From Catellatospora sp. TT07R-123 (GTDB taxonomy: Bacteria; Actinomycetota; Actinomycetes; Mycobacteriales; Micromonosporaceae), in contig NZ_BNEM01000001.1 in NCBI RefSeq assembly GCF_018327705.1, positions 496,001 to 560,000 of the forward strand: 64,000 nt of DNA, in the 5' to 3' direction. Position numbers and translations under genes: made by a program. Position 1 is the first letter of the stretch. Each line of letters begins with the position of its first letter. Positions 36,122 through 43,322 of the stretch are shown here, in pieces. A model generated the notes under the pieces. The model saw only the letters and a program-made list of their open reading frames with translations, did not search any database and had not been told where the DNA came from.

Positions 36122-37765
36122 TCAGCGGCTGGCTGCGCCGTCGGTCTTCCAGTAGTTGGTCATGTCCCAGCCCCAGATCGGCTGGGAGTGGTAGCCGCCG
36201 ACGGACTTGCCGAAGACCTCGGTCTTGGAGCCGTAGTAGAGCGGCACCACCGGGTTGTCGGCGAGCATCTTGGCGGTGGCCTGGGCGTAGATGGTGTTGG
36301 CCTCGGCGACGGTCGGTGCCGCCAGCGCCTTGTTCACCAGGTCGTCGACGTCCTTGTTGCAGTAGAACGAGTAGTTCTGTCCGCCCGGGACCGCCGAGGC
36401 GCAGGACAGCAGCGCCTGGTAGAAGTCACTGCCGTCGGGGTAGTCGGCGACCCAGAAGGTGAGGGTCATCGGCGCCTTGCCGGGGGTGGCGGCCAGGTCG
36501 AAGAAGGCGCTCTGCTGGATCGGCTGCGCGTCGACCTTGATACCGATCTTGCCGAGGTCCTGCTGGAGCTGGGGCAGCAGCGCCGTCCACGGGGAGGTGT
36601 TCCAGGAGTACATCGTGGTGGTGAAGCCGTCGGGGTAGCCGGCCTCGGTGAGCAGCTGCTTAGCCTTGGCGATGTCCTGGTCGTGGACGAGCTTGTCGCT
36701 GGTGTAGCCGGTGATGCCCGGCGGCAGGTACTCGTTGGCGGCCTGGCCCTGGCCCGCGACGAGCTTGAGCAGGAAGGCCCGGTCGACGGCGTACGAGACG
36801 GCCTCGCGCACCTTCGGGTTGTCGAACGGCTTCATCTGCGTGTTCATCGTGAGGTAGTAGGTCGACGGCTTCACGATCGTCTTGGTCTGCGCCTTGAGCG
36901 AGGCGTCGTTGCCGACCTGCAGGTAGTCGGCGGCCGGGATCGGGTCGCCCATCAGGTCGAGCTGGCCCTTCTGCAGCTCCAGCAGCTGCACGTGCGGGTC
37001 GATGCCGAGCTTCTCGACGACCTTGTCGACGTAGGGCCGCGGGCTGTCCCAGTACTTGGCGTTGCGGTTGACCACGATCTCGGCGCCGGGCGTGAAGTGG
37101 TCGAGCACGAACGGCCCGGAGCCGACGGGCTTGCTCGCGGTGCCCTTCTCGATGATCGACGCGTGCGGCATCGCCAGGACGTACTTGAACGAGCTGTTGG
37201 GGGCGGTCAGCTCGATCTTCACGGTGGTGTCGTCGACGGCGGTGATGCCGGCGAGTTCACCCGCCGGGTTCTTGGCGTAGTCGGCGGCACCCTTGACCCC
37301 GGTCCAGAAGCTCGCCACCGGCGACTTCGTGGCCGGGTCGAGGATGCGGTCGAGGGAGTAGACGACGTCGGCGGCGGTGACGGGCTTGCCGTCGGTGAAC
37401 GTCATCCCGGCGCGCAGCTTGATGGTGTAGGTGAGGCCGTCGGTGCTGACCTGCGGCAGGTCGGCCGCGGCCTGGGCGGCCAGGTCCATGGTGTCGCCGG
37501 TGTAGTCGAAGAGCCGGTCGTACATCATGCGCATGTTGTTCCAGCAGGTGGCGTCGTAGCACACCGCCGGGTCGAACGTCTTGGGGTCGCTCTTGTAGCC
37601 CACGGTCATCGTGCCGCCGTGGCGGGGTTCGGTCGAGCCGGTGCCCGGGTCGACGGTCGCCGGGCTGTTGCCCGCGCAGGCGGCGGTCACCGCCAGCGTG
37701 CTGGCGAGCAGGGCGCCCAGCGCGGCCCGGCGGAGGGGGACCCGCCGGAGGGGGTTGCGTTTCAT
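36122..37765 (-). CDS. Family 5 extracellular solute-binding lipoprotein (peptide ABC transporter)
   Basis: A 547-residue lipoprotein receptor for the ABC importer. The signal peptide ends in the lipobox VTAAC (Cys30). A periplasmic-binding-protein type 2, family 5 fold follows (TMTVGYKSDPKTFDPAVCYD; LTYTIKLRAGMTFTDGKPVTAADVVYSLDRI near residue 115). Family members bind peptides, nickel or glycosides; the specificity cannot be read directly. GGAG lies 8 bases before the ATG at 37765. The gene follows the aminotransferase by 16 bases. A hairpin after it suggests higher expression than the membrane components. Confidence 0.9.
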   Translation of the reverse strand: MKRNPLRRVPLRRAALGALLASTLAVTAACAGNSPATVDPGTGSTEPRHGGTMTVGYKSDPKTFDPAVCYDATCWNNMRMMYDRLFDYTGDTMDLAAQAAADLPQVSTDGLTYTIKLRAGMTFTDGKPVTAADVVYSLDRILDPATKSPVASFWTGVKGAADYAKNPAGELAGITAVDDTTVKIELTAPNSSFKYVLAMPHASIIEKGTASKPVGSGPFVLDHFTPGAEIVVNRNAKYWDSPRPYVDKVVEKLGIDPHVQLLELQKGQLDLMGDPIPAADYLQVGNDASLKAQTKTIVKPSTYYLTMNTQMKPFDNPKVREAVSYAVDRAFLLKLVAGQGQAANEYLPPGITGYTSDKLVHDQDIAKAKQLLTEAGYPDGFTTTMYSWNTSPWTALLPQLQQDLGKIGIKVDAQPIQQSAFFDLAATPGKAPMTLTFWVADYPDGSDFYQALLSCASAVPGGQNYSFYCNKDVDDLVNKALAAPTVAEANTIYAQATAKMLADNPVVPLYYGSKTEVFGKSVGGYHSQPIWGWDMTNYWKTDGAASR

Positions 37766-37781
37766 CTCTTTGACTCCATCT

Positions 37782-38960
37782 TCACTGAGGGGTGGTGGGA
37801 CGGATGTTCAGGAAGCCGGCCAGGCCGGTGAGGCCGGCGTCGATCTCCTCCGGCCGGGCGGCCAGGGACAGGCGCAGGCGGGACCGGCCCTGGCTGCCGA
37901 AGGCGACGCCCGGAGCCAGCGCGACACCCCGTTCGGCGAGCAGGTCCAGCGCGAACGCGGCGGTGTCGGCCACGGACGGGACGGCCAGCCAGAGGTAGAA
38001 GGCGCCCGCCGGGCGTACGGCGCTCAGGCCCAGGGCCGCGGCCCGGTCGACGGCGGTGTCGCGACGTGACCGGTACGCCTGGCGCATGTCGGCCACGCAG
38101 TCCTGCGGGCCGGCGAGCGCGGCCGTGCCCGCGTACTGGGTGGGGGTGCTCACGCAGGAGGCTGTCGCCTCCAGCACCCGGGCGAGCGCGGCGGCGAGCC
38201 GGTCGTGTCCGGGCCCGCTGGTCACGGCGTAGCCGAGCCGCCAGCCGGTCATGGCATAGCTTTTGGACAGGGAGAACACGGTGACGGCGGGGGTGTCCGG
38301 AGCGGCCGCGGCGAAGGTGACGGCCGGTTCGTCGAGCCACAGCTGGTCGTAGCACTCGTCGGAGATGACGGTCAGCCCGTGCCGGTCCGCCCATTGCCCC
38401 AGCTCGGCGAGCTGGGCGGCGTTCCACTGGTAGCCGACCGGGTTGGCCGGGGAGTTGATGAGGATCGCCCGGGTGCGGGGTCCGACCAACGTGTCGAGGT
38501 GCTCGTAGTCCGGGCTGAAGCCGTCGTGTTCCACCAGCCGGTAACCGCGGGCGGTGGCGCCCAGCATCGTCGCGATGGTGGAGAAGTTCGTCCAGCCGGG
38601 GTCGGGGACGAGGATCTCGTCGCCGGCCGACAGCAGCGCCCGGTAGGCGGCGGTCAGGCCGCCGACCCCGCCCGCGGTGACGACGACGTGGTCGGCGGCG
38701 GCGGTCAGGCCGTTGTCGCGGGCCAGCTTGTCCACGACGGCGTCGCGCAGTGCGGGGACGCCGACGCTCGGGCTGTAGCGGGTGCGGCCGTCACGGGCGG
38801 CGGCGTGCCCCGCCTCGACGATGTGTCCGGGGGTGGCGAAGTCCGGCTCGCCGAGTTCCAGGTGGATGGCACCGGGGTGCCGCCAGGCGGCGTTGGCCAG
38901 GGCGCGGATGCCCGACGCCGGGGTCGCGGCGACCTCGGCGGAGATCAGCGGGGCGGTCAT
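37782..38960 (-). CDS. PLP-dependent aminotransferase, class I/II
   Basis: A 392-residue fold-type I aminotransferase. The PLP-binding Lys is in SLSKSYAMTGWRLGY (near residue 238); the cofactor-binding SPANPVGY and SDECYDQLW (near 180-210) and the carboxylate-binding Arg in RLRLSLA (near 370) are present. It would transaminate an amino acid released by the operon's peptidases; the side-chain preference is not clear. The start overlaps the upstream SDR stop by four bases (ATGA), which fixes ATG 38960. Confidence 0.88.
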   Translation of the reverse strand: MTAPLISAEVAATPASGIRALANAAWRHPGAIHLELGEPDFATPGHIVEAGHAAARDGRTRYSPSVGVPALRDAVVDKLARDNGLTAAADHVVVTAGGVGGLTAAYRALLSAGDEILVPDPGWTNFSTIATMLGATARGYRLVEHDGFSPDYEHLDTLVGPRTRAILINSPANPVGYQWNAAQLAELGQWADRHGLTVISDECYDQLWLDEPAVTFAAAAPDTPAVTVFSLSKSYAMTGWRLGYAVTSGPGHDRLAAALARVLEATASCVSTPTQYAGTAALAGPQDCVADMRQAYRSRRDTAVDRAAALGLSAVRPAGAFYLWLAVPSVADTAAFALDLLAERGVALAPGVAFGSQGRSRLRLSLAARPEEIDAGLTGLAGFLNIRPTTPQ

Positions 38961-39730
38961 GTCATGCTCCGCATCAGGCCGCCGTCGCAGGACAGCAGGC
39001 TGGCCGTGACGTAGGACGACTCGGGACCGGCCAGGAAGCCGACCAGCGCCGCGAACTCTTCGGGCCGGCCGTAGCGTCCGGCGGGGATCGTGGCGATGCT
39101 GGCCTCCCGTACGGCTGCCGGATCGGTGCCGGCGCGGCGGGCGGCGGCCGCGTCGAGCTCGGCGACGCGCGGGGTGTCGATGCGGCCGGGCACGACGCCG
39201 TTGACGGTCACCCCGTCGGCGGCGACCTGCCGGCCGGCCGTCTTGATCCAGGCGGCCAGCGCGGCCCGGCCGCTGTTGGAGTAGGTCAGGTGCGGCAGCG
39301 GCTCGCGTACCCCGGAGGACAGCACTGCCACGATCCGGCCGTAGCCACGCTCGCGCATGCCGGGCAGCAGCCGGGTCGCCAGGTCGATCGGGGTGACGGT
39401 GAGCAGTTGCAGCGCGCTGCGCCAGGTGTCGGCGTCGGTCTGGTCGGCGGTCGCCGGGGGTGGGCCGCCGGCGTTGAGGACGCAGGTGTCGATGTGGTCG
39501 AAGACCTCCCGGGCCCGGTCGGCGACGATGCTCGCGGCCTCGGGCGCGGCGGCGTCGGCGGCGACGGTGTACACCGTCACGCCGTACCGCTCGCGCAGGG
39601 TGGCGGCGATCGGGTCGAGCCGGGCGGTGCTGCGCGACCACAGCAGCAGATCGGTTCCGGCGGCGGCGAGGCGCTCGGCGACGGCGGCGCCGAGTCCGGC
39701 GCTGGCGCCGCCCACCACGGCGGTGGTCAC
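38957..39730 (-). CDS. SDR-family oxidoreductase with altered active site
   Basis: A 257-residue short-chain dehydrogenase/reductase: the cofactor motif GGASAGLGAAVAE (TGxxxGxG class) at the N-terminus, NAGG near residue 90, a Ser in VLSSGVREP near 138, and PGRIDTPR near 185. The usual YxxxK reads YSNSG followed by Arg, so the catalytic Lys is missing at its normal place, as in a known divergent SDR subgroup. Activity as a dehydrogenase is therefore uncertain. The GTG at 39730 overlaps the upstream stop (GTGA). Confidence 0.85.
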   Translation of the reverse strand: MTTAVVGGASAGLGAAVAERLAAAGTDLLLWSRSTARLDPIAATLRERYGVTVYTVAADAAAPEAASIVADRAREVFDHIDTCVLNAGGPPPATADQTDADTWRSALQLLTVTPIDLATRLLPGMRERGYGRIVAVLSSGVREPLPHLTYSNSGRAALAAWIKTAGRQVAADGVTVNGVVPGRIDTPRVAELDAAAARRAGTDPAAVREASIATIPAGRYGRPEEFAALVGFLAGPESSYVTASLLSCDGGLMRSMT

Positions 39731-40635
39731 GGCAGCTCCAGCGGTGCGATCGCGGGCGTGAGCCCGACGCGGGCAAGGACGTCGTCGAGTTCGGCCAGGG
39801 TCGCCGGGTCGGGCAGCGGGTTGAGCGCCCGAGTACGGGCGGTGGCCAGCACCCCGCGGCGGCGCAGGACCTCCTTGCGGATGCTCAGTCCGACCCGGAC
39901 CTGGCCCTCGAACACGAGGTAGGGCAGGAACCGGTCGTTGAGCCGTGCCGCCAGGGCGGAGTCGCCGTTCTCGAAGGCGACCCGGATCGCTTTGAGGATC
40001 TCGGGGTAGGCGAAGCCGGTCATCGTTCCGGCCGCGCCGCGGCGCAGTTCGGAGTACACGCTGACGCCGCCGAGGCCGCCGAAGACGGTCAGGTCGGGTC
40101 GCTGGGCCAGCAGCCGACCGATCTTGGGCGGCGTCGGCGGATCCTCGAGTTTGACCACGGTGCTGCCGGCCGCGTCCAAGGCCGCCAGCAGCGCCGACAC
40201 GGGCAGCGTCACACCGGTGGCGGCGGGTTCGTCCTGCACGATCACCGGGATCGGGCAGTCGCCGACGGCCGAGCGGTAGAAGGCCGCGATCTGGTCGGTG
40301 TCCTTGAGCAGCGCGGGCGCGGCGACCATGACGGCGGCGGCGCCGCTGTCGGCGGCGCGGGCGGCGTTGGCGCGCACCACGGCCGGAGCCGGGGCCGAGC
40401 AGCCGACCGCGAAGGGGATGCGTCCCGCCGCGGCCTGCGAGACGGTGGTCAGGACGGTGTCCCGTTCGGTGGCGGTGAGGTCGGCGACCTCACCCATCAC
40501 GCCGAGGATGGTGATGCCGTCGACACCCCACCCGATCGCCGCGTCGACGATGCGGCGCAGGCTTTCGCGGTCGACCTCACCCGCCTCGGTGAACGGGGTG
40601 GGGCTGATGTACCAGGTTCCGGCCAGTGTCGTCAT
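39727..40635 (-). CDS. Dihydrodipicolinate synthase-like (DapA family) lyase/synthase
   Basis: A 302-residue class I aldolase-fold enzyme. The Schiff-base Lys is in VVKLEDPP (near residue 160) and the pyruvate-binding GVMGE motif near 47. The catalytic Tyr position is changed: IVQDEP replaces the YN-x-P of true DHDPS, so it is unlikely to be the lysine-biosynthesis enzyme. Relatives cleave or form 2-oxo acids by aldol chemistry, fitting a catabolic operon. The ATG at 40635 lies one base after the upstream stop. Confidence 0.85.
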   Translation of the reverse strand: MTTLAGTWYISPTPFTEAGEVDRESLRRIVDAAIGWGVDGITILGVMGEVADLTATERDTVLTTVSQAAAGRIPFAVGCSAPAPAVVRANAARAADSGAAAVMVAAPALLKDTDQIAAFYRSAVGDCPIPVIVQDEPAATGVTLPVSALLAALDAAGSTVVKLEDPPTPPKIGRLLAQRPDLTVFGGLGGVSVYSELRRGAAGTMTGFAYPEILKAIRVAFENGDSALAARLNDRFLPYLVFEGQVRVGLSIRKEVLRRRGVLATARTRALNPLPDPATLAELDDVLARVGLTPAIAPLELP

Positions 40636-40636
40636 G

Positions 40637-41668
40637 TCAGTACCCCAGCTCCCGGCGGTAGAGGTTGCGCAGGCTGCCGCCGTCGAGGAAGCGGCGCAGG
40701 TTGTCGCGGAACAGGTCGGTGATGGCGGCGTTCTCGGTGTCGACGGTGGACGCCGAGTGGGGCGAGACCAGCACGTTGTCGAGGTCCCACAGCGGCGAGT
40801 CGGCCGGCAGCGGCTCGGTGGCGAACACGTCCAGGGCCGCGCCGGCCAGCGCCCCGCCGCGCAGGGCTTCGATGAGGGCGGGTTCGTCGACGAGCTGGCC
40901 GCGGCCGATGTTGACCAGGATCGCGCCGGGCTTCAGCCGGGCGATCAGCGCGGCGTCGAGCAGGCCTTCGGTCAGCGGGGTCAGCGGGGTGCACAGGACG
41001 AGGACGTCGGTGTGCGGCAGGAGCTCGGCCAGGTCGGCGGTGGTGCGCACGGCGGCCGCGCCGTCGAGGTCGTAGCTGCCGCCGGGACGTCCCACGGCGG
41101 TCACGTGCGTGCCCAGGGCGGCGAAGCTCGCGACCACCTGCCGGCCGATGCCGCCGAGTCCGACGACGGTCACGGTGCGACCGGCCAGTCGTGCGGTCGT
41201 GTAGCGCTGCCAGCGGTGTGCGCTCTGCTGGGCGCGCAGGTGCGGCAGGCCCTTGATGAAGTGGAGCGCGCCGGTGACCGCGAACTCCGCCAGCGGCACG
41301 GCGTGGATGCCGGCGGCGGTCGTGAACGTGATGTCGGTGCGGTCCAGGCCGGTGCGCTGGACGAATGCGCCGATGCCGGCGCTGGTGGCCTGGACCCAGC
41401 GCAGGTTCGGAGCGCGTTGCGGCAGCTGGGCCGGGGCCTGCCAGTCGAAGTCGAAGGCGACGTCGGCGGCGGCCAGTGCCCTGTCCCAGCGGGACTGCTC
41501 AGCGGCGGTGAGGTCGCGGGGCGTGCCGGTGTGGTCGCAGGCGTATCGCGGCCGCGGAAGCAGATCCGGTTCGTAGATCACGTCGACGGCGGGGTCGACG
41601 GCGGCGATCTGTTCGACCAGGTCAGGTTCGAGATAAGTGGCGATGAGGGTGCCGAGCCGGTGGGACAT
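40637..41668 (-). CDS. D-2-hydroxyacid dehydrogenase, first gene of the 15-gene operon
   Basis: A 343-residue NAD(P)-dependent D-2-hydroxyacid dehydrogenase: the Rossmann GLGGIGRQV (near residue 168) and the full catalytic set Arg (VNIGRGQLVDE), Glu (DVFATEPLP) and His (VSPHSAS). It interconverts a 2-oxo acid and a D-hydroxy acid; the deaminated product of the operon's aminotransferase is a logical substrate. I choose ATG 41668 because a TATGGT box ends exactly 6 bases before it, indicating a leaderless message. An in-frame ATG at 41737 would place translation across the promoter palindrome. Confidence 0.87.
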   Translation of the reverse strand: MSHRLGTLIATYLEPDLVEQIAAVDPAVDVIYEPDLLPRPRYACDHTGTPRDLTAAEQSRWDRALAAADVAFDFDWQAPAQLPQRAPNLRWVQATSAGIGAFVQRTGLDRTDITFTTAAGIHAVPLAEFAVTGALHFIKGLPHLRAQQSAHRWQRYTTARLAGRTVTVVGLGGIGRQVVASFAALGTHVTAVGRPGGSYDLDGAAAVRTTADLAELLPHTDVLVLCTPLTPLTEGLLDAALIARLKPGAILVNIGRGQLVDEPALIEALRGGALAGAALDVFATEPLPADSPLWDLDNVLVSPHSASTVDTENAAITDLFRDNLRRFLDGGSLRNLYRRELGY

Positions 41669-41674
41669 GATCGA

Positions 41675-41710
41675 ACCATAGGCCTTCTGCCGATTGTCGA
41701 CAATCGGCAG
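41675..41710 (-). promoter_or_regulatory. Leaderless promoter covered by a perfect 24-bp palindromic operator
   Basis: On the minus strand, TTGTCG (41703-41698), a 17-base spacer and TATGGT (41680-41675) form the promoter, and the ATG of the first operon gene follows 6 bases later. A perfect 24-bp palindrome (41687-41710; half-site CTGCCGATTGTC) covers the -35 box and most of the spacer. The core ATTGTC-GACAAT is a typical FCD-GntR target, and the operon's last gene encodes such a regulator. Confidence 0.8.
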
Positions 41711-41718
41711 CCGACACA

Positions 41719-41743
41719 TTTTTTGCCTGCTGGGCAATTTTTT
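41719..41743. promoter_or_regulatory. Two T6/A6 tracts upstream of the operon promoter
   Basis: T6 runs at 41719-41724 and 41738-41743 (A6 on the transcribed side) lie about 20 and 40 bases upstream of the -35 box. They flank the short inverted repeat TTGCC/GGCAA. In this GC-rich DNA they could be an UP element or a bend. Read on the plus strand they also look like a small intrinsic terminator, but no plus-strand gene enters here. Confidence 0.4.
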
Positions 41744-41906
41744 ATCGGACTACCAGGCAGTATTCGGACGTATCGACCAGTGGAGAGTCGGCGTAGGCCC
41801 GGTCCGACCGACGCTGCCGACGCAGAGGGCCGTCCGCGCGGGTGCCTCGATCGACGAGCGCGCCGCCGGGTCAGGAGATGGCGCTGGCCATGGCCACGAC
41901 TATCGG

Positions 41907-42059
41907 TCACAGCAGGGGCAGGACGACGTTGGAGAGGGCGTAGACGATGGTGTAGCTCATCAGCGGGGTGGCGTTGCCCGCCGCCTGCTGCACGGCGGTG
42001 GCGGCGGGAGTGGAGCACCGCGTAGACCCGAGCCGGTAGGGCACCGGCGCACCTGACCG
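41907..42059 (-). pseudogene. C-terminal remnant of an AspT/YidE-type transporter
   Basis: An open stretch on the minus strand, directly after the PPK2 stop, reads STPAATAVQQAAGNATP and then LMSYTIVYALSNVVLPLL before a stop. This resembles the last membrane segments of the aspartate:alanine exchanger (AspT/YidE duplication) family, where GxxTSTPAL and GYTVxYAxSNVLLPLLGP are typical. No start codon with a ribosome site and no rest of the gene are present, and the final membrane residues are lost. I read it as a decayed fragment. Confidence 0.4.
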
Positions 42060-42063
42060 GTCG

Positions 42064-42996
42064 TCACAGGCTGGGCAGGAACCGCATCGGCTGCTCGTCC
42101 GGATCGATCATCTCGCTGCCGCGTCCGACGATCAGCGGATCGGGCACGCCGACGACGCCGTCGTCGCGGCCGGCGTACCGGAACCGGCTGAGCACGCAGC
42201 GCATCGCCTCCACCCGCGCACGCTTCTTGTCATTACTCTTGATCACCATCCACGGCGCGTCGGCGGTGTCGGTGTAGAAGAACACCGCCTCCTTGGCCTG
42301 GGTGTAGTCGTCCCAGCGCTCCAGCGACGCCAGGTCCACCGGCGACAGCTTCCACCGCCGCACCGGGTCCAGCCGGCGGATGGCGAACCGGGTGCGCTGC
42401 TCGGAACGGGACACGCCGAACCACAGTTTGACCAGGAGCATCCCGGAGTTGACCAGCATCCGCTCCAGCTCCGGCGCAGCCCGCATGAAGTCGAGATACT
42501 CCTTCGGCGTGCAGAAACCCATCACGCGCTCGGTCCCGGCCCGCGTGTACCAGGACCGGTCGAACAGCACGATCTCCCCCGCCGCCGGCAGGTGTTTGAC
42601 ATACCGCTGGAAGTACCACTGGCTGCTCTCCCGGTCCGTGGGTTTCTCCAGCGCCACCACCCGCGTCCCCCGCGGGTTGAGGTGCTGCGTGAACCGCTTG
42701 ATCGCGCCGCCCTTACCCGCCGCGTCCCGCCCCTCGAACACCACGACCAGCCGCTCGCCCGCCGACTTGACCCACGACTGCAACTTCAGCAGCTCGATCT
42801 GCAGCTGGCGCTTGACGATGTCGTACTCGGCACGCGACATCCGCTCGGGATACGGATGGCCCTCCCGCCACGTGTCCAGCCGGGCACCGTCGGGGCCGAC
42901 CAGGTTCGGCTCACCGTCCGGGTCGTACTCGACCCGGTAGTCACGCAGGTCTCCCAGCAGCTCGGCGGCTGCGAGACGCTCGACCTGCTCGGACAC
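42064..42996 (-). CDS. ppk2: Polyphosphate kinase 2 (PPK2 class I)
   Basis: A 310-residue single-domain PPK2. Walker A GRDAAGKGGAIKR (near residue 92), Walker B-like FDRSWYTRAGTERVMGF (near 152) and the C-terminal IKSNDKKRARVEAMRCVLSRF are family hallmarks. It transfers phosphate between polyphosphate and nucleotides; class I members mostly use polyphosphate to make NTPs from NDPs. The GTG at 42996 has a G-rich ribosome site (GGGGGTGGG). It stands alone, with the transporter remnant downstream. Confidence 0.92.
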   Translation of the reverse strand: MSEQVERLAAAELLGDLRDYRVEYDPDGEPNLVGPDGARLDTWREGHPYPERMSRAEYDIVKRQLQIELLKLQSWVKSAGERLVVVFEGRDAAGKGGAIKRFTQHLNPRGTRVVALEKPTDRESSQWYFQRYVKHLPAAGEIVLFDRSWYTRAGTERVMGFCTPKEYLDFMRAAPELERMLVNSGMLLVKLWFGVSRSEQRTRFAIRRLDPVRRWKLSPVDLASLERWDDYTQAKEAVFFYTDTADAPWMVIKSNDKKRARVEAMRCVLSRFRYAGRDDGVVGVPDPLIVGRGSEMIDPDEQPMRFLPSL

Positions 42997-43322
42997 GGAC
43001 CCACCCCCAGGCGTGCGCGGCCTGCTTGCTTCCAGTCTGGCAGGCCGCCGGCCCGCGGCGGTGCCGTCCCGCAGATGTCCACCGGCTCCGGCGGTCGGCG
43101 GTGGGTCCCGGCCCGCATCGACGCGGTGTGACGCATGGCGGGCCGCCGCCGGAGGTGGAACCACTCCCCAGAGTGAAATCGGGATGATGCTTGGCCGAAT
43201 TTGTTGCAGTCTGGACCGCTGCGATGAATTTTGTCGGAGGCATCGTCCAATCTCGGCATGAGACGGCTGCCGGCAGACCAGCGGCCATGACCATCCGAGG
43301 CCCCAAACCAGATCGAGGTACC
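42997..43322. other. Intergenic spacer between PPK2 and the MFS exporter
   Basis: I see no gene in this 326-bp divergent spacer. A possible promoter for the exporter is TTGTTG (43201-43206), 16 bases, GATGAA (43223-43228); it is only weakly supported. The AT content rises between 43165 and 43260, as expected for a regulatory region. Confidence 0.35.

Noticed and set aside
36188-37831. 547-codon plus-strand frame antisense to the binding-protein gene
   Set aside because: Shadow frame; the minus strand encodes a complete lipoprotein signal and family 5 binding-protein fold.
41719-41743. Intrinsic terminator on the plus strand (short stem plus T6)
   Set aside because: No plus-strand gene reads into this point and the stem is only 5 bp; an upstream promoter element for the minus-strand operon is a better reading.
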